The notes below the pieces were generated by a model. The model ran no database searches and was not told where the DNA came from. It was given only the letters and a program-made list of their open reading frames with translations. Positions 22,484 to 34,810 of a stretch of DNA of 64,000 bases are shown here, one piece after another; positions within the stretch are counted from its first letter, which is position 1, and each line of letters starts with the position of its first letter. The stretch lies in the NCBI GenBank assembly GCA_002104905.1, contig MCFE01000319.1, positions 1 to 64,000 of the forward strand. The letters are read 5' to 3'. A program made the position numbers and the translations under genes. Source of the stretch: Basidiobolus meristosporus CBS 931.73. Its lineage: Eukaryota; Basidiobolomycota; Basidiobolomycetes; Basidiobolales; Basidiobolaceae.

Positions 22484-24408
22484 TGTATGGTCAGATGCAG
22501 GAAGATGACTATGCGTTGGTCATGAAGGAAACGTATAGCCAGTTTTATACTCACACAGATATGCCTCTTATTGGATATGTGTCTGTACAAATCGTCACTC
22601 CTGATATGTTTTACCCACGGTATGGTGTACAGTCAGTCACAAGATCTATGGATTTCTAGGGTTGTTCCCCAAATAAGATTCTTTTTCACATATGCTAAAA
22701 AGTATGGGTTAGGCAACTGCCAAAGTTTTAAACGATAATTCATGCTTACTGTTGTCAAGAGCATATAAAATTGACCTAGTTTGGTCATGCAGTGTACTGA
22801 CCTTCTGGTAACTACAAGAATGGAATGCCATTCAAGTTAGGAGGTAACTGCTTGATGTTGTGTTTTTGATGCAGATAAATATATGCAAACTCAGGTATCT
22901 ATTGAAGCTAAAGTCAACATGAGATATATTCTTGTTTGACAATATTTATCTTCATATCTAGGCAAAATCCCCTGGTGTTATACCAAACAGTATCACCTAC
23001 AAGAGACATCCAGATATATCTAAATATGCATTAGAGATGTAGTTAGCAAATTGGAGTCCAGACAACTGGTAGTATTGCTCATACTGGCTAGATTGATCTG
23101 AATGGATACCTCGATGAGTGTAGATTGAAGATATGAAATACTATAGCTAAAAGACTTCAAGCAATGCTAAATTGTAGTGGATTATAAACATCAAATAAAC
23201 TTCTTAATAAAAGAGTGTTCCAAGCAAAATATTTTAGAAACTCTCAATATGAAAATTTGGTTGTGTCGAGATGGAGAAGCATGATATAATATTCATATTT
23301 ACATTCATGGTGCTTACTCTTTAGTCTAGAGCAGTGGCTTATCTAGATGAAACACCTAGTAGTCATTACTGAATCGAGCTTGTCGGATCTAAGAAGTATT
23401 TGAACTAGAGAGTGAGATTGGAATATTTCTCCAATACTCAATTGATCCGTAGCTAGTCAAGGGGCCATAATTTACCCAGAGGCTTTTATTCCATGTCGAT
23501 CTTGGCAGACTCTTTGGATCCTCCTTCACACGACGAGATGAATATGCAAGTGATTTAGCCATCCGTATCAAGTCGCTATACCAAAAAAGCACATTAAGCC
23601 CATGCTAGTCATATGACTCATCAAGCATTTCTTTTTAGCCTCAGATGAGCAATGTTATTTTCGCACACCAAACAATCGAACAACGTGGTGATCTATTCAG
23701 ATCTAGTGGCTGATATATGATGCCCACTCAGCAAAATGTACCATTGCATCAAACAGTCACTAATCAGTATCAAATACTTGAGAGAGACTTTTAACATATA
23801 AAAGCTCCTCTGAAATATATCACTCAAGCGAGTGATAGATATCTATTTGATGGTTTTTGACAGATCCGGGAGGTTTTTAGTGTCGAAATTGTGCAGAGCG
23901 GATCGGAAGAGGTAATCCCTTTCTGTGTACCATCAATGTACCGACACCAGCAAATGAAGTGGGATACTTCTGCTAAAATTATCAATTTCCCGGCGATTCC
24001 ATCTAATCCGGGCCCTTTGTGAGCCATTACAAGGAGTACAGTCACCTCAAACCTAGGGAACGAAGTATATCTTCGGATATATACTTATCCACTTCGGGGT
24101 GAAAACCAGATTTTGAGTTCGTGTTTATTACCGTTGGATACAACTGTGCTGCTACTGCTGTTCTATATACTAGTCAAATATGCTAAAAATCATAATAGTC
24201 TGGTGTGCTATCGATTATGGTTTTTCCAAATGAGGAATACATCCAGCACTAACCTAACCTGCTCTTATTGTCCCTCGCATTGGCTATTTCTCTCACGATA
24301 ACCGATAACCAAATATTCAACAACCCATACCCAACTCCATGCTAACATCCGACAGTGACAAAAAATAAATTCAACAGCGGCAATAACGATGACTTGGCTC
24401 TCGATAGC
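22484..24408. other. Gene-poor stretch before the left inverted arm
   Basis: About 1.9 kb, AT-rich. The TTC36 promoter lies at the left end. Minus-strand frames of 67 and 73 codons (23389-23592 and 23824-24045) are not supported by any recognised domain. Confidence 0.5.
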
Positions 24409-25946
24409 ATTGTCTTCATCAATACCATCAGTATCCGGATCAACCTCGTCCCTACCTTGCTGCCATCATCACCATCATCGTCATCACTGCCATCACCTAC
24501 TGCATTGCCTGAATTCCCCTTCTTGGCAAGTGCACCAGGTTCACACCTCATTCGTGGACTAGTGATACCATATCCGTGGGTCATACAAGATAATGTATGA
24601 GCCATGAATCACCCATTTTGGTAACAAGGGGTCTATATCCTTGATCACACTCATGCTACCAAACTCACCCTCACCCTTACCCTCACTATTGCCATTGCCA
24701 TTGCCATTGCCATTGCCATTGCCACTACCCTACCCACATCCACCCGTAATCATACGCCTATCCATGCTCCATGCCCCCGTATCCTTCTTCCACACCCACA
24801 CCCACTCACACAAGCATAAATATGAACCCGTACATCAGCCCAATCTGCCCACTAAACGGCCCGCAATTGGACCCAGCTTGGGGAGGAGGGGGGTGGGAGA
24901 GGTGTAGTCTCACAGGGAATGCAGTGCAATGGGATGGGATGCGAGTGCGAGTGCGAGTGCAGATGCGGAAGCGAGTATGAATGCGAGAGTAAATCCATAC
25001 CCATATCGGCCCAATATATCCGGGACCGACTAGCTCAGGGATCCATATGGATCGAAGGCTGGGATACCACATTGCCAATCCAGAAGTGGTAAGATTGATG
25101 GGTAAGATCATCGAGAGCCATCAAAGACCATCGAGACCATCGAGACCTCGACCTCGACCTCGTGAATCTGCCAACTCTAAACCAGTCTAGCCATATATTA
25201 TGGTCCAAGGGTGAGGGGAGGGGAGGGGAGGGTGATTGAGGGCGAGGATTTGTTGGCCAGAACATTCCACGCCACCACTCCCCAGCTTCATCGCCATCAC
25301 CATCGTCAATGCCAACGCGACATCACGATCATCATCGGCACAACGTGCATTCTTGCTGACACAAGGCCAGTCATCGGTCCTTCTATTCCGCCTTCCGTTC
25401 CCCATGCCAACCATCACTGGTGCATCTGCATTTGTGCACAGTATGGAAGCCAGGCTGATGGGGAGGAGGGGGGAGAATGAACTGCGGCAAAAAGCGCACA
25501 CAATGAACGAGGCTGATGGTGGTCATAGTGGGAATACGTGATCCATTGAAATCCCCGGCTATTCTCTATAGCTGATTAGCTGGCTAGTGACCCTGGCCAG
25601 TGACTGGTGAGTGATGAGTGATGGGATGCGGGAGACAGGACAAGGAAGGAGAGTGGATGAGTTGGGTGGACGGGCAGCAGGCAGTAGGCAGCGGTCAGAG
25701 TGGGAGGCCAATCGAGGCCAAGTGTAGATTTGTCCGACTGGATGCCGATCAAAATTAAATGCCGGTTGCTCAAAATTAGATTTGACTCGATCAATACATA
25801 AACCATGCTGGCCTCTTTCCCTCAACAAACCAAGATTTTCTCAATGCCACAGACACGCGCAACCGTCAAACAATCATGTCTACATTGGAACCCGATGCTA
25901 CACTGGAAATTGGCACCCCGAGCGTGGTACTGGGACTTGGAGATTT
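24409..25946 (+). repeat. Left arm of a large inverted repeat
   Basis: About 1.5 kb that recurs in reverse complement at 32603-34087. Open frames translated from the two copies are almost all identical residue for residue, implying about 98-99% DNA identity. Visible differences are a CCATTG hexamer array (longer here, near 24688-24722), scattered substitutions, and a roughly 25-bp insertion near the inner end. The outer edge is sharp: identity starts at ATTGTCTTCATC. The arm contains a G-run tract (25213-25233) and simple repeats but no convincing protein. I see no target-site duplication outside the outer edges. Confidence 0.9.
24688..24722 (+). repeat. CCATTG hexamer microsatellite
   Basis: Uninterrupted CCATTG units within the left arm. 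The right arm has two fewer hexamers and CCATTA variants, so this tract is one of the few length differences between the arms. Confidence 0.8.
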
Positions 25947-27345
25947 AGCTTGAGGCTCCAATCAGTATATTATCAAAAGAATACACCAACGGCTGATTAA
26001 TACTTATCACATGCTAAGGATGGAATGAATCAATTACCAATCTCTAGCATATGTACTGAGAATAATTCTTCACCTTTTTTACTTTTTAATTTCAAAATGG
26101 CCGAAATGCAATTCATCTAAGCGTAATTTGAGCTGAATACTGGCTGCCATAATAATCCATCAGAATGAATTGGATATAGCCGTGAGAAGCGAGACAAAGG
26201 AGGTTAGTCTCAGGCAAGTTGACTAAGCATTCAATACAATCCAGACTATTGTATAGCCGTTAATAGCATTAATGAATTTGGCAGCCTGCCAACTTATAAA
26301 AGCGCCAGGCCACTGATTTTGGGGTAGGGGAACTGATTAATAGAGGCATACGTATTTCTGACTTCTATAACAAATATATAACTCTACAGAATAATGGTGA
26401 ATTCCAAACATACGATGAGAATTGTAGCCATGACTCGCTCATAGTACATGCGTATATCTATATTCATGGGTATGCTGACTGGTACGTGTCACGAAACCGA
26501 AGCCAAATGGTTGATTCTGATCAATATCGAATGAGGTACATTTTTTTCATATGCTCTTAGACTGGCACATCCAAGAGTGATAAGCTCAAGTATTATTCAA
26601 GGATTGTCGATAAACAAGGTAACGCCAGTGGTCGACATTTAACAAGAATGTTCTTGATCAATGTGTGCTAATTCAGTGAGATATCATTTGCATCTACAAG
26701 CCAAAAGAATAGCTGGTTGAATATTCAGCTATAGTGCGCTCTAAAAGCCACCACATTCACTCGTGAAACATTTGTGCAACTTGTGAGAATTCTATCGATC
26801 CTATTGCTAGACATTATCGTTGTTTTTGGATTTGTTGGATCCCTTTGAGCACTGATCGTACCCAGAATATATCGATCTTAATATGTTTTTTCTGAGACAC
26901 ACAGTATTCGGCCCTTTCCCACTTTAGAATTATTACCTGAATGCCTAATGTGGAATGTCCACCAGAGTTAACCGCTTTTTCACTCTAGTAAGACTGGTTA
27001 TTATTTAGATAGTATACCAGTGAGTAATCGTTGGTGGATAATCTATACCTACTCCTCATCATTTCTACCATTTCTAATTTGGAGTTGTTGGGAATCTAAA
27101 CCTCCCCATATCTGCCTTAGGTATATGTTGTTTTTAAAGTCCGACAATCTTACAATCTTTTATAACATCTTTCTACATTATTTTCGCCCAACACATCTCT
27201 CTTACTCTTCTCAGCATATTTTTTCTTTCCCAGTCTCTTGTGCAAAATCAGTTTCATAGAATTTACCCAATACAGGTGCACTACCCCAAGTTAGCGAACA
27301 AAACCTTTGCAATACTTCTAAAGTCCCTTGACTTACCTGAAGTAT
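25947..27345. other. Upstream region of the histidine kinase
   Basis: About 1.4 kb of AT-rich sequence between the left arm and the kinase start, with no supported gene. The last few hundred bases are pyrimidine-rich (for example around 27140-27250), as is common upstream of fungal genes. Confidence 0.5.
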
Positions 27346-30300
27346 ATGTTAAAAATATCACCCCCACCCAATTCTTCCGAAGAGCATAGCTTTTCAAGCA
27401 TCATGACATATCTGAAGTTCAATACAAACGAAGTAGAAAGTTATGTGCCTGAATTAAAACCCCCAGGGATAACCATTTCGGAGCTTGTCAAGCGTAAAGA
27501 TTGGTCCCAAACTTCATTGGGTCCAAGAGAAAGTTGGCCTGAGTATTTGAAATGGACCTTGAATCTTGTCCTTCATTCTTCTTTTCCTATGGCCATATAT
27601 TATGGGGAAGATGACATTCTCCTATACAACCAAGGTTGGTCCACCATTCTCGGCACCAAACACCCCGAAGGTAAGGACACCCTGTTTGTGATATGTTTCA
27701 GTAAACTGTTTTGTAACCATTTTATGACAGCTTTTGGCGAGCCTGGTCACAAGGTCTGGTCTGAAATATGGCACATCATGAAGCCATTTATAGACCAAGC
27801 CCGCGATACAGGAGAGGGGGTTTTCATTGAGAACCACCTCTTCCTATTGCAACGTGCTGGCTATGAAGAGGAGACGTGGTTTAGATTTTCTATATCGCCT
27901 CTTTTCGATCCAGACGGCAAGATCGTTGGAGTTTTAAACACAACCTTAGAGCAAACCCAAGAGTATATCGGACAAAGACGACTCAAAACCTTGACTGAGG
28001 TAGGTAAACTAACTCGTGGCGCGCAAAGCCATCAGGAGGCATGTTATTCGGTGATTTCGGCGTTAAAAGAAAATAACGCCGATGCTCCTTGGTCGATGAT
28101 ATACTACCCTTACCAGTCTAATGGGACAACAACATTGGAGTTGGTGGCTAGTAGCTTTGGCGAGGTTGATGGTGACAGCCGAGTGAATCCATGCGTACCG
28201 GCATATTTAGAAACAATTCATCATGATGATGTCTGTCCAGATTTTTGGCCGGTCTCTAAAGTTGCCACTCAAGGTGAAGCTGAGCTGATCAGACTGCCGG
28301 ATGGCACCAGGGCAGTATTTCTGCCATTGTTTATTTCTAGAGCGTCAGAAAAACGCTTATCGGCAGTCATGGTTTGTGGACTGCACCATTTACGACTTCT
28401 GGACTGCGCATATAAGGATTTCTTTTCTCATCTCGCTGCGTATGTTACAGCAGCAATCAGAACTGGCATTACGTGCGAGGAGGAGAAGAAGCAAATAGAA
28501 GATTTAGCGGAGTTGAATCATTCCAAAACTGCATTCTTCCAAAACGTCTCTCATGAACTTCGGACTCCTTTGACTTTGATCCTAAGCCCATTGGAGCAAT
28601 CCTTGCTTGACCCGACAATACCTGCCAAAGTGCGAAAGAACATGCTAATGGTTCAAAGAAATGCCAGACGTCTGTTGAAACTGGTCAATACGCTTCTAGA
28701 ATTCAGCAAGATAGAGGCCGGAAAAAATACTGCTGCTTTTCAAATAACAGATATCTCCAAATTTACCCGAGAATTACTTGCTTCATTCGAATCAACTGCA
28801 GTTACTCTGGGTATTGAATTTGTGATCGATATTCAAGAATTGCACACCGAGTTTCCTGTGTATATCGACCAAGATATGTGGGAGAAAATTCTTCTGAACC
28901 TAGTTTCTAACGCTTTCAAATTCACCAAAAACGGTACCGTGTCGGTTAGCCTACGACCCAGCAATATGGAACTACCTGACAGGCAAACAGTCGAAGCTGT
29001 GCATCTATCAGTAAAAGATACTGGCATAGGTATTTCTCCAGAAGATATGAAGCATCTATTCAATCGCTTTTATTGCGTAAGAAGCGTTGAGGCTCGTTCC
29101 TATGAGGGTACCGGTATTGGACTTGCACTTGTCCAGGAGCTAGTCCATTTTCATTCGGGAATCATTAACGTTGAGTCAAAGGAGCTGGTTGGCACTACGT
29201 TTAATGTCATAATTCCAACCGGGAAGGCACACATCCCTCCGGAGTTCATTATGAGTAACATAACTAAATTGCCAGAGTCCAGAATCAAGAGAACCGCCGA
29301 GCTTTTTATAGACGAAATGCAGCAATGGTGTTGCGTACCCGCAGAAGCACAACTACAAGCAGACCACGGCAGAAAGCCGCTTACCTCTCCCTCTGGCAGT
29401 AGTAAATCTCTAGCTGTTACGCCTGATTCCAGCTATCAGAAACCGTGCATACTTCTAGCAGATGACAACACCGACATGCGAAACTACATATATACTCTAC
29501 TTGAAGACGAATTCGAAGTTCTATTAGCGACAAATGGGCTGGAGGCTTTGGAGATAATCAACTTCCGTATACCGGATTTGGTCCTTTCAGGTACGAGTAG
29601 CTGAAGCTTGCCGTCTGATTGCTGATGTACTAACAGGTTGTGTAGATGTCATGATGCCACATCTGGATGGATTAGGGTTATTGAAGGCCTTTAGAGAAAA
29701 CCCCAAAACTGCAACTATTCCCATCATCTTCTTGTCAGCACGAGCAGGGCCTGAGGCCTCTGCTGAGGGCGTAGAGGCTGGGGCTGATGACTATCTGGTT
29801 AAGCCATTCTCAGCTCAGGAATTACTGGCGCGCGTTCGCACCAACATCAAATTAAGCCGTCTGAGGCATGAGCTTTTGGTACAACAGAAGATGCAAACTG
29901 AATGCAAGCAGATGGTGCTCAACATTTCTGGGAAGATTCGGGCTAGATTTGGCCTGGAATGGATTTTGAATGAAACAGCCGATGAGGTTAGAAAGGCGCT
30001 GGATGCCGACGGCTTGCTGATTTGTCATAATCTGGCAAATCAGAGTGAGTTCATAGTCAAAGCTGAGGCACTTCACAAGGATTCCATATTCCAGTCTTTT
30101 CTAAATCACTCTTTCCACTATAACCCCGAGATGTTGACGGATATATTTCGACACTTCAACGAGGTTGGTAGTGGTGGGATCGATGTGGCCAGCTTGTTTC
30201 CACAATCATTTAGCCAGGGATGCGACTTCACCGGAATTCCGATCGTTTTGGAGGATGAAATCTGGGGTTGGATCTTAGCACGCCAAAGGCCTGAATTAGA

Positions 30301-32246
30301 ATGGAATGAGTTCCAATGTACTTTACTTGAGCAAATCGCGACCCAAGTTGGATTAGCCATATCCCACGATAAGTTAGTTAGCGAGAAGATTAACCAGGAA
30401 ATTCAGATCGAAGCGGTGAATGCCGCAAACAGAGCGAAAAGTATTATCCTTGCAAATACTTCACATGGTAACGTGGGTTTTTAGTACGCTGTCTATATTA
30501 GGATCAATAGTGGTTTACACAAGGCTCATTTTTACAGAAATCCGCACGCCCCTGAACGCTATCATAGGTTTGGTTAGTGCATTTGAAGACACGCAGCTAA
30601 CGTTGGAGCAGAGAGAAATGCTGAAGATCATGCTTACCGCCAGTGATGTTCTCCTGCGAGTGGTGAATGATATCCTTGATATGGCGAAGTTGGAAGCCGG
30701 GAAGATTAAGCTCAAGCCCATGGACTTCAGTCTTCCAGACCTGCTGAAATCCACGATGGATGTATTCTCCAAGTATCAGCAGGAGAAGGACATCAAGTTA
30801 TCATGCATCTGCGAGCCGAATGTACCGAAGGCAGTAATTGGGGATTCTGCTCGCGTTCAGCAAGTATTGATGAACCTGCTGAGCAACTCATTCAAATTCA
30901 CAGACCAAGGACAAATCTCAATTCACGTAGAGGTCGTGGAGCCCCAAACCGACACCGACGTCACGGACACCAGCAAGATCACTCTTCGTTTTAGAGTATC
31001 TGACACTGGCATTGGTATCGCGAAAGAAGCCATTAATAAGCACCTATTCCGCTCTTTCCATCAAATTGACGGCTCGATGACCCGAAAATACGAGGGAGTG
31101 GGATTGGGGTTGGCCATTTGCAAAGAGTTAGTTGAAATCGGCAACGGCCAGATTGGCGTGGAGTCTACTCTGGGCGAGGGGTCCACTTTCTGGTTTACCT
31201 GGCATTTCTGTAACTCCGATCCTAATTGTGTCATTGAGAGCAAATATCTGGATATGATACACACGCAAAAATGCTTGACGATATGTGACGGTGATGCTGA
31301 AGACAGCTCCATCACCATGCTTATCCAAGATCTGGTCCGCTCTCATCTTCAGGCCAAAACGTTTAGTCAGGGCCTTGAGTACTTAAAGCAGACCCAGTCA
31401 ACATCTGATCCTATACAGTGCGTGTTTTTGACGGCAACTGAGAGTGAATCTGCGAACTCCCTGTCAGACAGAGTGGCCAAGCTAAAGGCGTTTGATTCCA
31501 AGCTACATATCCTGCTGATATTTCCTTTGTCATCGCTCCATCTAGCACAGGCAGTTGTTAGCCAATTCGATGACACCGTGGTGGGGATATCGATGCCAGT
31601 GACCAAATTCAAGTTGACCTTCGCACTGCTCAACTTCTACCAGGAGAAGTTGGAGAAAACCATCAAAATCAAGGAGTCTGAGAAGCCTCAAACTCCGGGA
31701 GATTCACCTACTTCGCTAACTTCACCCGATCCCAACACGCTAGCTTTCTTCCCGCCCACCACCAACAAAGATGCACGCAAAGCGCAGAAGAGTGCCAAAA
31801 GACTGTCCAAATCCGGAAGAAAAGAGGCCAGCGCAAGCGAGGGCACAGATCATTTGAACGATAAGTATATGATCCTGGTCGTTGAGGATAATCCGGTCAA
31901 TATGGAAGTGGTACATAGACAGTTAAAGCGCCTAGGATACCGCTCAACGGGAGCCAAAAATGGCGCCGAGGCTGTTGATATTTTGAAGCAAGCCCCAATG
32001 GATCGCTTTTCACTAGTACTCATGGATTGTGCGATGCCTATAAAAGATGGATTTGAAGCAACGCGAGACGTTCGACAACTGCCCGATACAGCGATCCGTG
32101 ACATTCCGATTGTTGCGTTAAGTGCCAGCTGTATTGAAAGTACGCAGAAAGAGTGTATATCCTCTGGTATGAACGATTTCTTGGCGAAGCCCGTGAAACT
32201 TGGAGAACTGAATCAAATGCTTCAGAAATGGCTCACCAAACACTAA
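27346..32246 (+). CDS. Dual hybrid histidine kinase
   Basis: Four exons: 27346-27670, 27731-29590, 29646-30467 and 30538-32246. They give 4716 nt, or 1571 residues. The first intron is exactly 60 nt with no stop, so it can be mistaken for coding; removing it yields KHPEAFGEPGHKVWSEIW, typical of fungal kinases. Order: PAS-like sensor (about 30-190), GAF-like region, HisKA with His383 (QNVSHELRTPL), HATPase (DTGIGISPEDM, GTGIGLAL), receiver 1 with Asp729 (DVMMPHLDG, codon split by intron 2) and Lys781, GAF-like region, second HisKA with His1002 (ANTSHEIRTPLNAIIG, split by intron 3), second HATPase (DTGIGIAKEA, GVGLGLAI), a degenerate receiver-like segment, and a C-terminal receiver with Asp1499 (LVLMDCAMPIKDG). 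Both kinase modules look intact. Dual kinases are known in some fungi. The ligand is unknown. The gene lies inside the inverted repeat. Confidence 0.93.
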
Positions 32247-32602
32247 CTTGCATACTAGCCCATCCATTCTTTCCCATACACTAATTTAATCCGAATTCTA
32301 TGTGTATACATCAAATACATATCCTTCGTGCCAAACCCCATCCTCGTTGCCTTCATGTAATCATCCCACCGCGTTCGCAAGCATTGTTCCACTCCGCCCA
32401 ACCTTCCATCGTTCCCATTTTGAGCATTTGTGTTTTTTTTTGGATTGTAGATTCACCGCAAGTAAATATCACACATTCAAAGCTGTTCTTGACCTAGGCT
32501 GTTTCCTAAATAAACCGACCATTCGATCACACAGCTCCCGCAGGGCTTAGTTGCCTCCGTCCCGAGGCACGTGGAGTCGAACATCATATCCGAGGTGGCA
32601 TC
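32247..32602. other. 3' region of the histidine kinase
   Basis: Kinase 3' UTR and flank. An AATAAA lies near 32508-32513 on the plus strand. No further gene before the right arm. Confidence 0.5.
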
Positions 32603-34087
32603 AAATCTCCACCCTACGCTCAGGGTGCCAATGTAGGCATGATTGTTTGACGGTTGCGCGTGTCTGTGGCATTGAGAAAATCTTGGTTTGTTGAGGGAAA
32701 GAGGCCAGCATGGTTTATGTATTGATCGAGTCAAATCTAATTTTGAGCAACCGGCATTTAATTTTGATCGGCATCCAGTCGGACAAATCTACACTTGGCC
32801 TCGATTGGCCTCCCACTCTGACCGCTGCCTACTGCCTGCTGCCCGTCCACCCAACTCATCCACTCTCCTTCCTTGTCCTGTCTCCCGCATCCCATCACTC
32901 ATCACTCACCAGTCACTGGCCAGGGTCACTAGCCAGCTAATCAGCTATAGAGAATAGCCGGGGATTTCAATGGATCACGTATTCCCACTATGACCACCAT
33001 CAGCCTCGTTCATTGTGTGCGCTTTTTGCCGCAGTTCATTCTCCCCCCTCCTCCCCATCAGCCTGGCTTCCATACTGTGCACAAATGCAGATGCACCAGT
33101 GATGGTTGGCATGGGGAACGGAAGGCGGAATAGAAGGACCGATGACTGGCCTTGTGTCAGCAAGAATGCACGTTGTGCCGATGATGATCGTGATGTCGCG
33201 TTGGCATTGACGATGGTGATGGCGATGAAGCTGGGGAGTGGTGGCGTGGAATGTTCTGGCCAACAAATCCTCGCCCTCAATCACCCTCCCCTCCCCTCCC
33301 CTCACCCTTGGACCATAATATATGGCTAGACTGGTTTAGAGTTGGCAGATTCACGAGGTCGAGGTCGAGGTCTCGATGGTCTTTGATGGCTCTCGATGAT
33401 CTTACCCATTAATCTTACCACTTCTGGATTGGCAATGTGGTATCCCAGCCTTCGATCCATATGGATCCCTGAGCTAGTCGGTCCCGGATATATTGGGCCG
33501 ATATGGGTATGGATTTACTCTCGCATTCATACTCGCTTCCGCATCTGCACTCGCACTCGCACTCGCATCCCATCCCATTGCACTGCATTCCCTGTGAGAC
33601 TACACCTCTCCCACCCCCCTCCTCCCCAAGCTGGGCCCAATTGCGGGCCGTTTAGTGGGCAGATTGGGCTGATGTACGGGTTCATATTTATGCTTGTGTG
33701 AGTGGGTGTGGGTGTGGAAGAAGGATACGGGGGCATGGAGCATGGATAGGCGTATGATTACGGGTGGATGTGGGTAGGGTAATGGTAATGGTAATGGCAA
33801 TGGCAATAGTGAGGGTAAGGGTGAGGGTGAGTTTGGTAGCATGAGTGTGATCAAGGATATAGACCCCTTGTTACCAAAATGAGTGATTCATGGCTCATAG
33901 CATTATCTTGTATGACCCACAGATATGGTATCACTAGTCCACGAATGAGGTGTGAACCTGGTGCACTTGCCAAGAAGGGGAATTCAGGCAATGCAGTAGG
34001 TGATGGCAGTGATGACGATGATGGTGATGATGGCAGCAAGGTAGGGACGAGGTTGATCCGGATACTGATGGTATTGATGAAGACAAT
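32603..34087 (-). repeat. Right arm of the large inverted repeat
   Basis: Reverse complement of 24409-25946, nearly identical. The outer edge is at 34087 (GATGAAGACAAT in plus), and flanking sequence beyond it is unrelated to the left flank. The inner edge fades out near TGGAGATTT. Arms and spacer together span 9.7 kb. Confidence 0.9.
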
Positions 34088-34578
34088 AGTAACCTCCATG
34101 ATTAGGCACTCGGTAGCATTGAGCGCCAGTACCAAGTGGAGTTTTGGAAGGTCATACTCCATTTGAAGCGGTTAATGGACACCATGTACCACTCGCTCTA
34201 GGATACCCCCGCAGTAGAGACATCAATGAATCTACGATCCTTGCCGAGATATGATCTGAAACGTGGAGCTTATTGCATGTCCCAAATATGCTAAACAACG
34301 GTAAGATTGTTTAAATTGTCTGACCAACTTGGTCAAGCATTTTGAATGATTAGCATATACTGTTCCACATTTGATTCATCGGGCTCACGTCTAGTACAGA
34401 CCATCCCATGTGAATGTCCGCCCTGATCTATAAAACATGGTGACCACATCCTGTGTAATATCCTACCCCTGGATAATCATCAGGCGTAGCGGGGCAGCAA
34501 TGCTGGAGCATTTGCCAGTGGGCAACCGCCAAACTTCGGCATATCCTAATTAAGGACCATCGTTGGTTTTGGAATTAC
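34088..34578. other. Spacer between right arm and symporter 3' end
   Basis: About 500 bp, no gene supported. A GC-rich hairpin-like patch near 34468-34500 partly resembles the P4/P5 half of a TPP aptamer but lacks the other half. Confidence 0.5.
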
Positions 34579-34584
34579 TTTATT
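34579..34584 (-). terminator. Polyadenylation signal of the symporter gene
   Basis: AATAAA on the minus strand, 30 nt past the TPP aptamer and just after a CTAG splice-acceptor-like site. I see no earlier AATAAA between the stop codon and this point, so the riboswitch should be inside the mature 3' UTR. Confidence 0.55.
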
Positions 34585-34586
34585 GA

Positions 34587-34698
34587 CTAGAAAAAAAGGA
34601 ATATCAAATCTATACAACTTTCCCTTACGCAGGAATTATCCCGGTCAGGTTCCAAGGGTATGATCTCAGCCCATTTGCAACATCCCACTGACCCTTAC
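34587..34698 (-). other. Candidate 3'-UTR intron overlapping the riboswitch
   Basis: The donor TGAG|GTAAGG sits in the apical loop of the aptamer's P3 arm. The acceptor TTTTTTTCTAG lies just past the aptamer. Removing these 112 nt would destroy the ligand-binding core, so ligand binding and splicing should compete. Both sites match consensus well; use is inferred. Confidence 0.5.
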
Positions 34699-34733
34699 CT
34701 CAGTATGAGATGTCGCAGAGCACCCCTAGTTGT
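34614..34733 (-). promoter_or_regulatory. TPP riboswitch aptamer in the symporter 3' UTR
   Basis: A 120-nt minus-strand element with all parts of the thiamine pyrophosphate (THI) aptamer. P1 pairs ACAACT (34728-34733) with AGTTGT (34614-34619). P2 is AGGGGTGC with ATACCCTT. The diagnostic CTGAGA is at 34664-34669. The pyrophosphate-side arm has GGAACCTGACC and GGGATAATTCCTGCG, then AAGGGAAAGT. Relative to the bacterial consensus GGATAATGCCAGCG, the P5 stem shows compensating changes. P3 is extended: GCGACATC pairs with GATGTTGC and carries an inner hairpin ACTGA/TCAGT. It starts 77 nt after the stop codon of the symporter gene on the same strand. Fungal TPP riboswitches normally lie in 5' UTR introns; plant THIC has one in the 3' UTR. 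Confidence 0.9.
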
Positions 34734-34810
34734 TCATGTATGTCTGATACAACCTCAAAAAACAATGATCATATAATGAAATAAGCAAACCATCCCCCTC
34801 TATGCTTGAA

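Noticed and set aside
24409-25946. Many 60-104-codon open frames in the inverted arms
   Set aside because: They overlap on both strands in all frames, are identical in both arms only because the DNA is, and show low-complexity translations (PLPLPLP from CCATTG). No domain.
34468-34500. Second TPP-like element on the plus strand (CTGGATAATCATCAGGCG)
   Set aside because: It resembles only the P4/P5 half of the aptamer. No CTGAGA arm or P1 closing stem is present, so it is probably coincidental.
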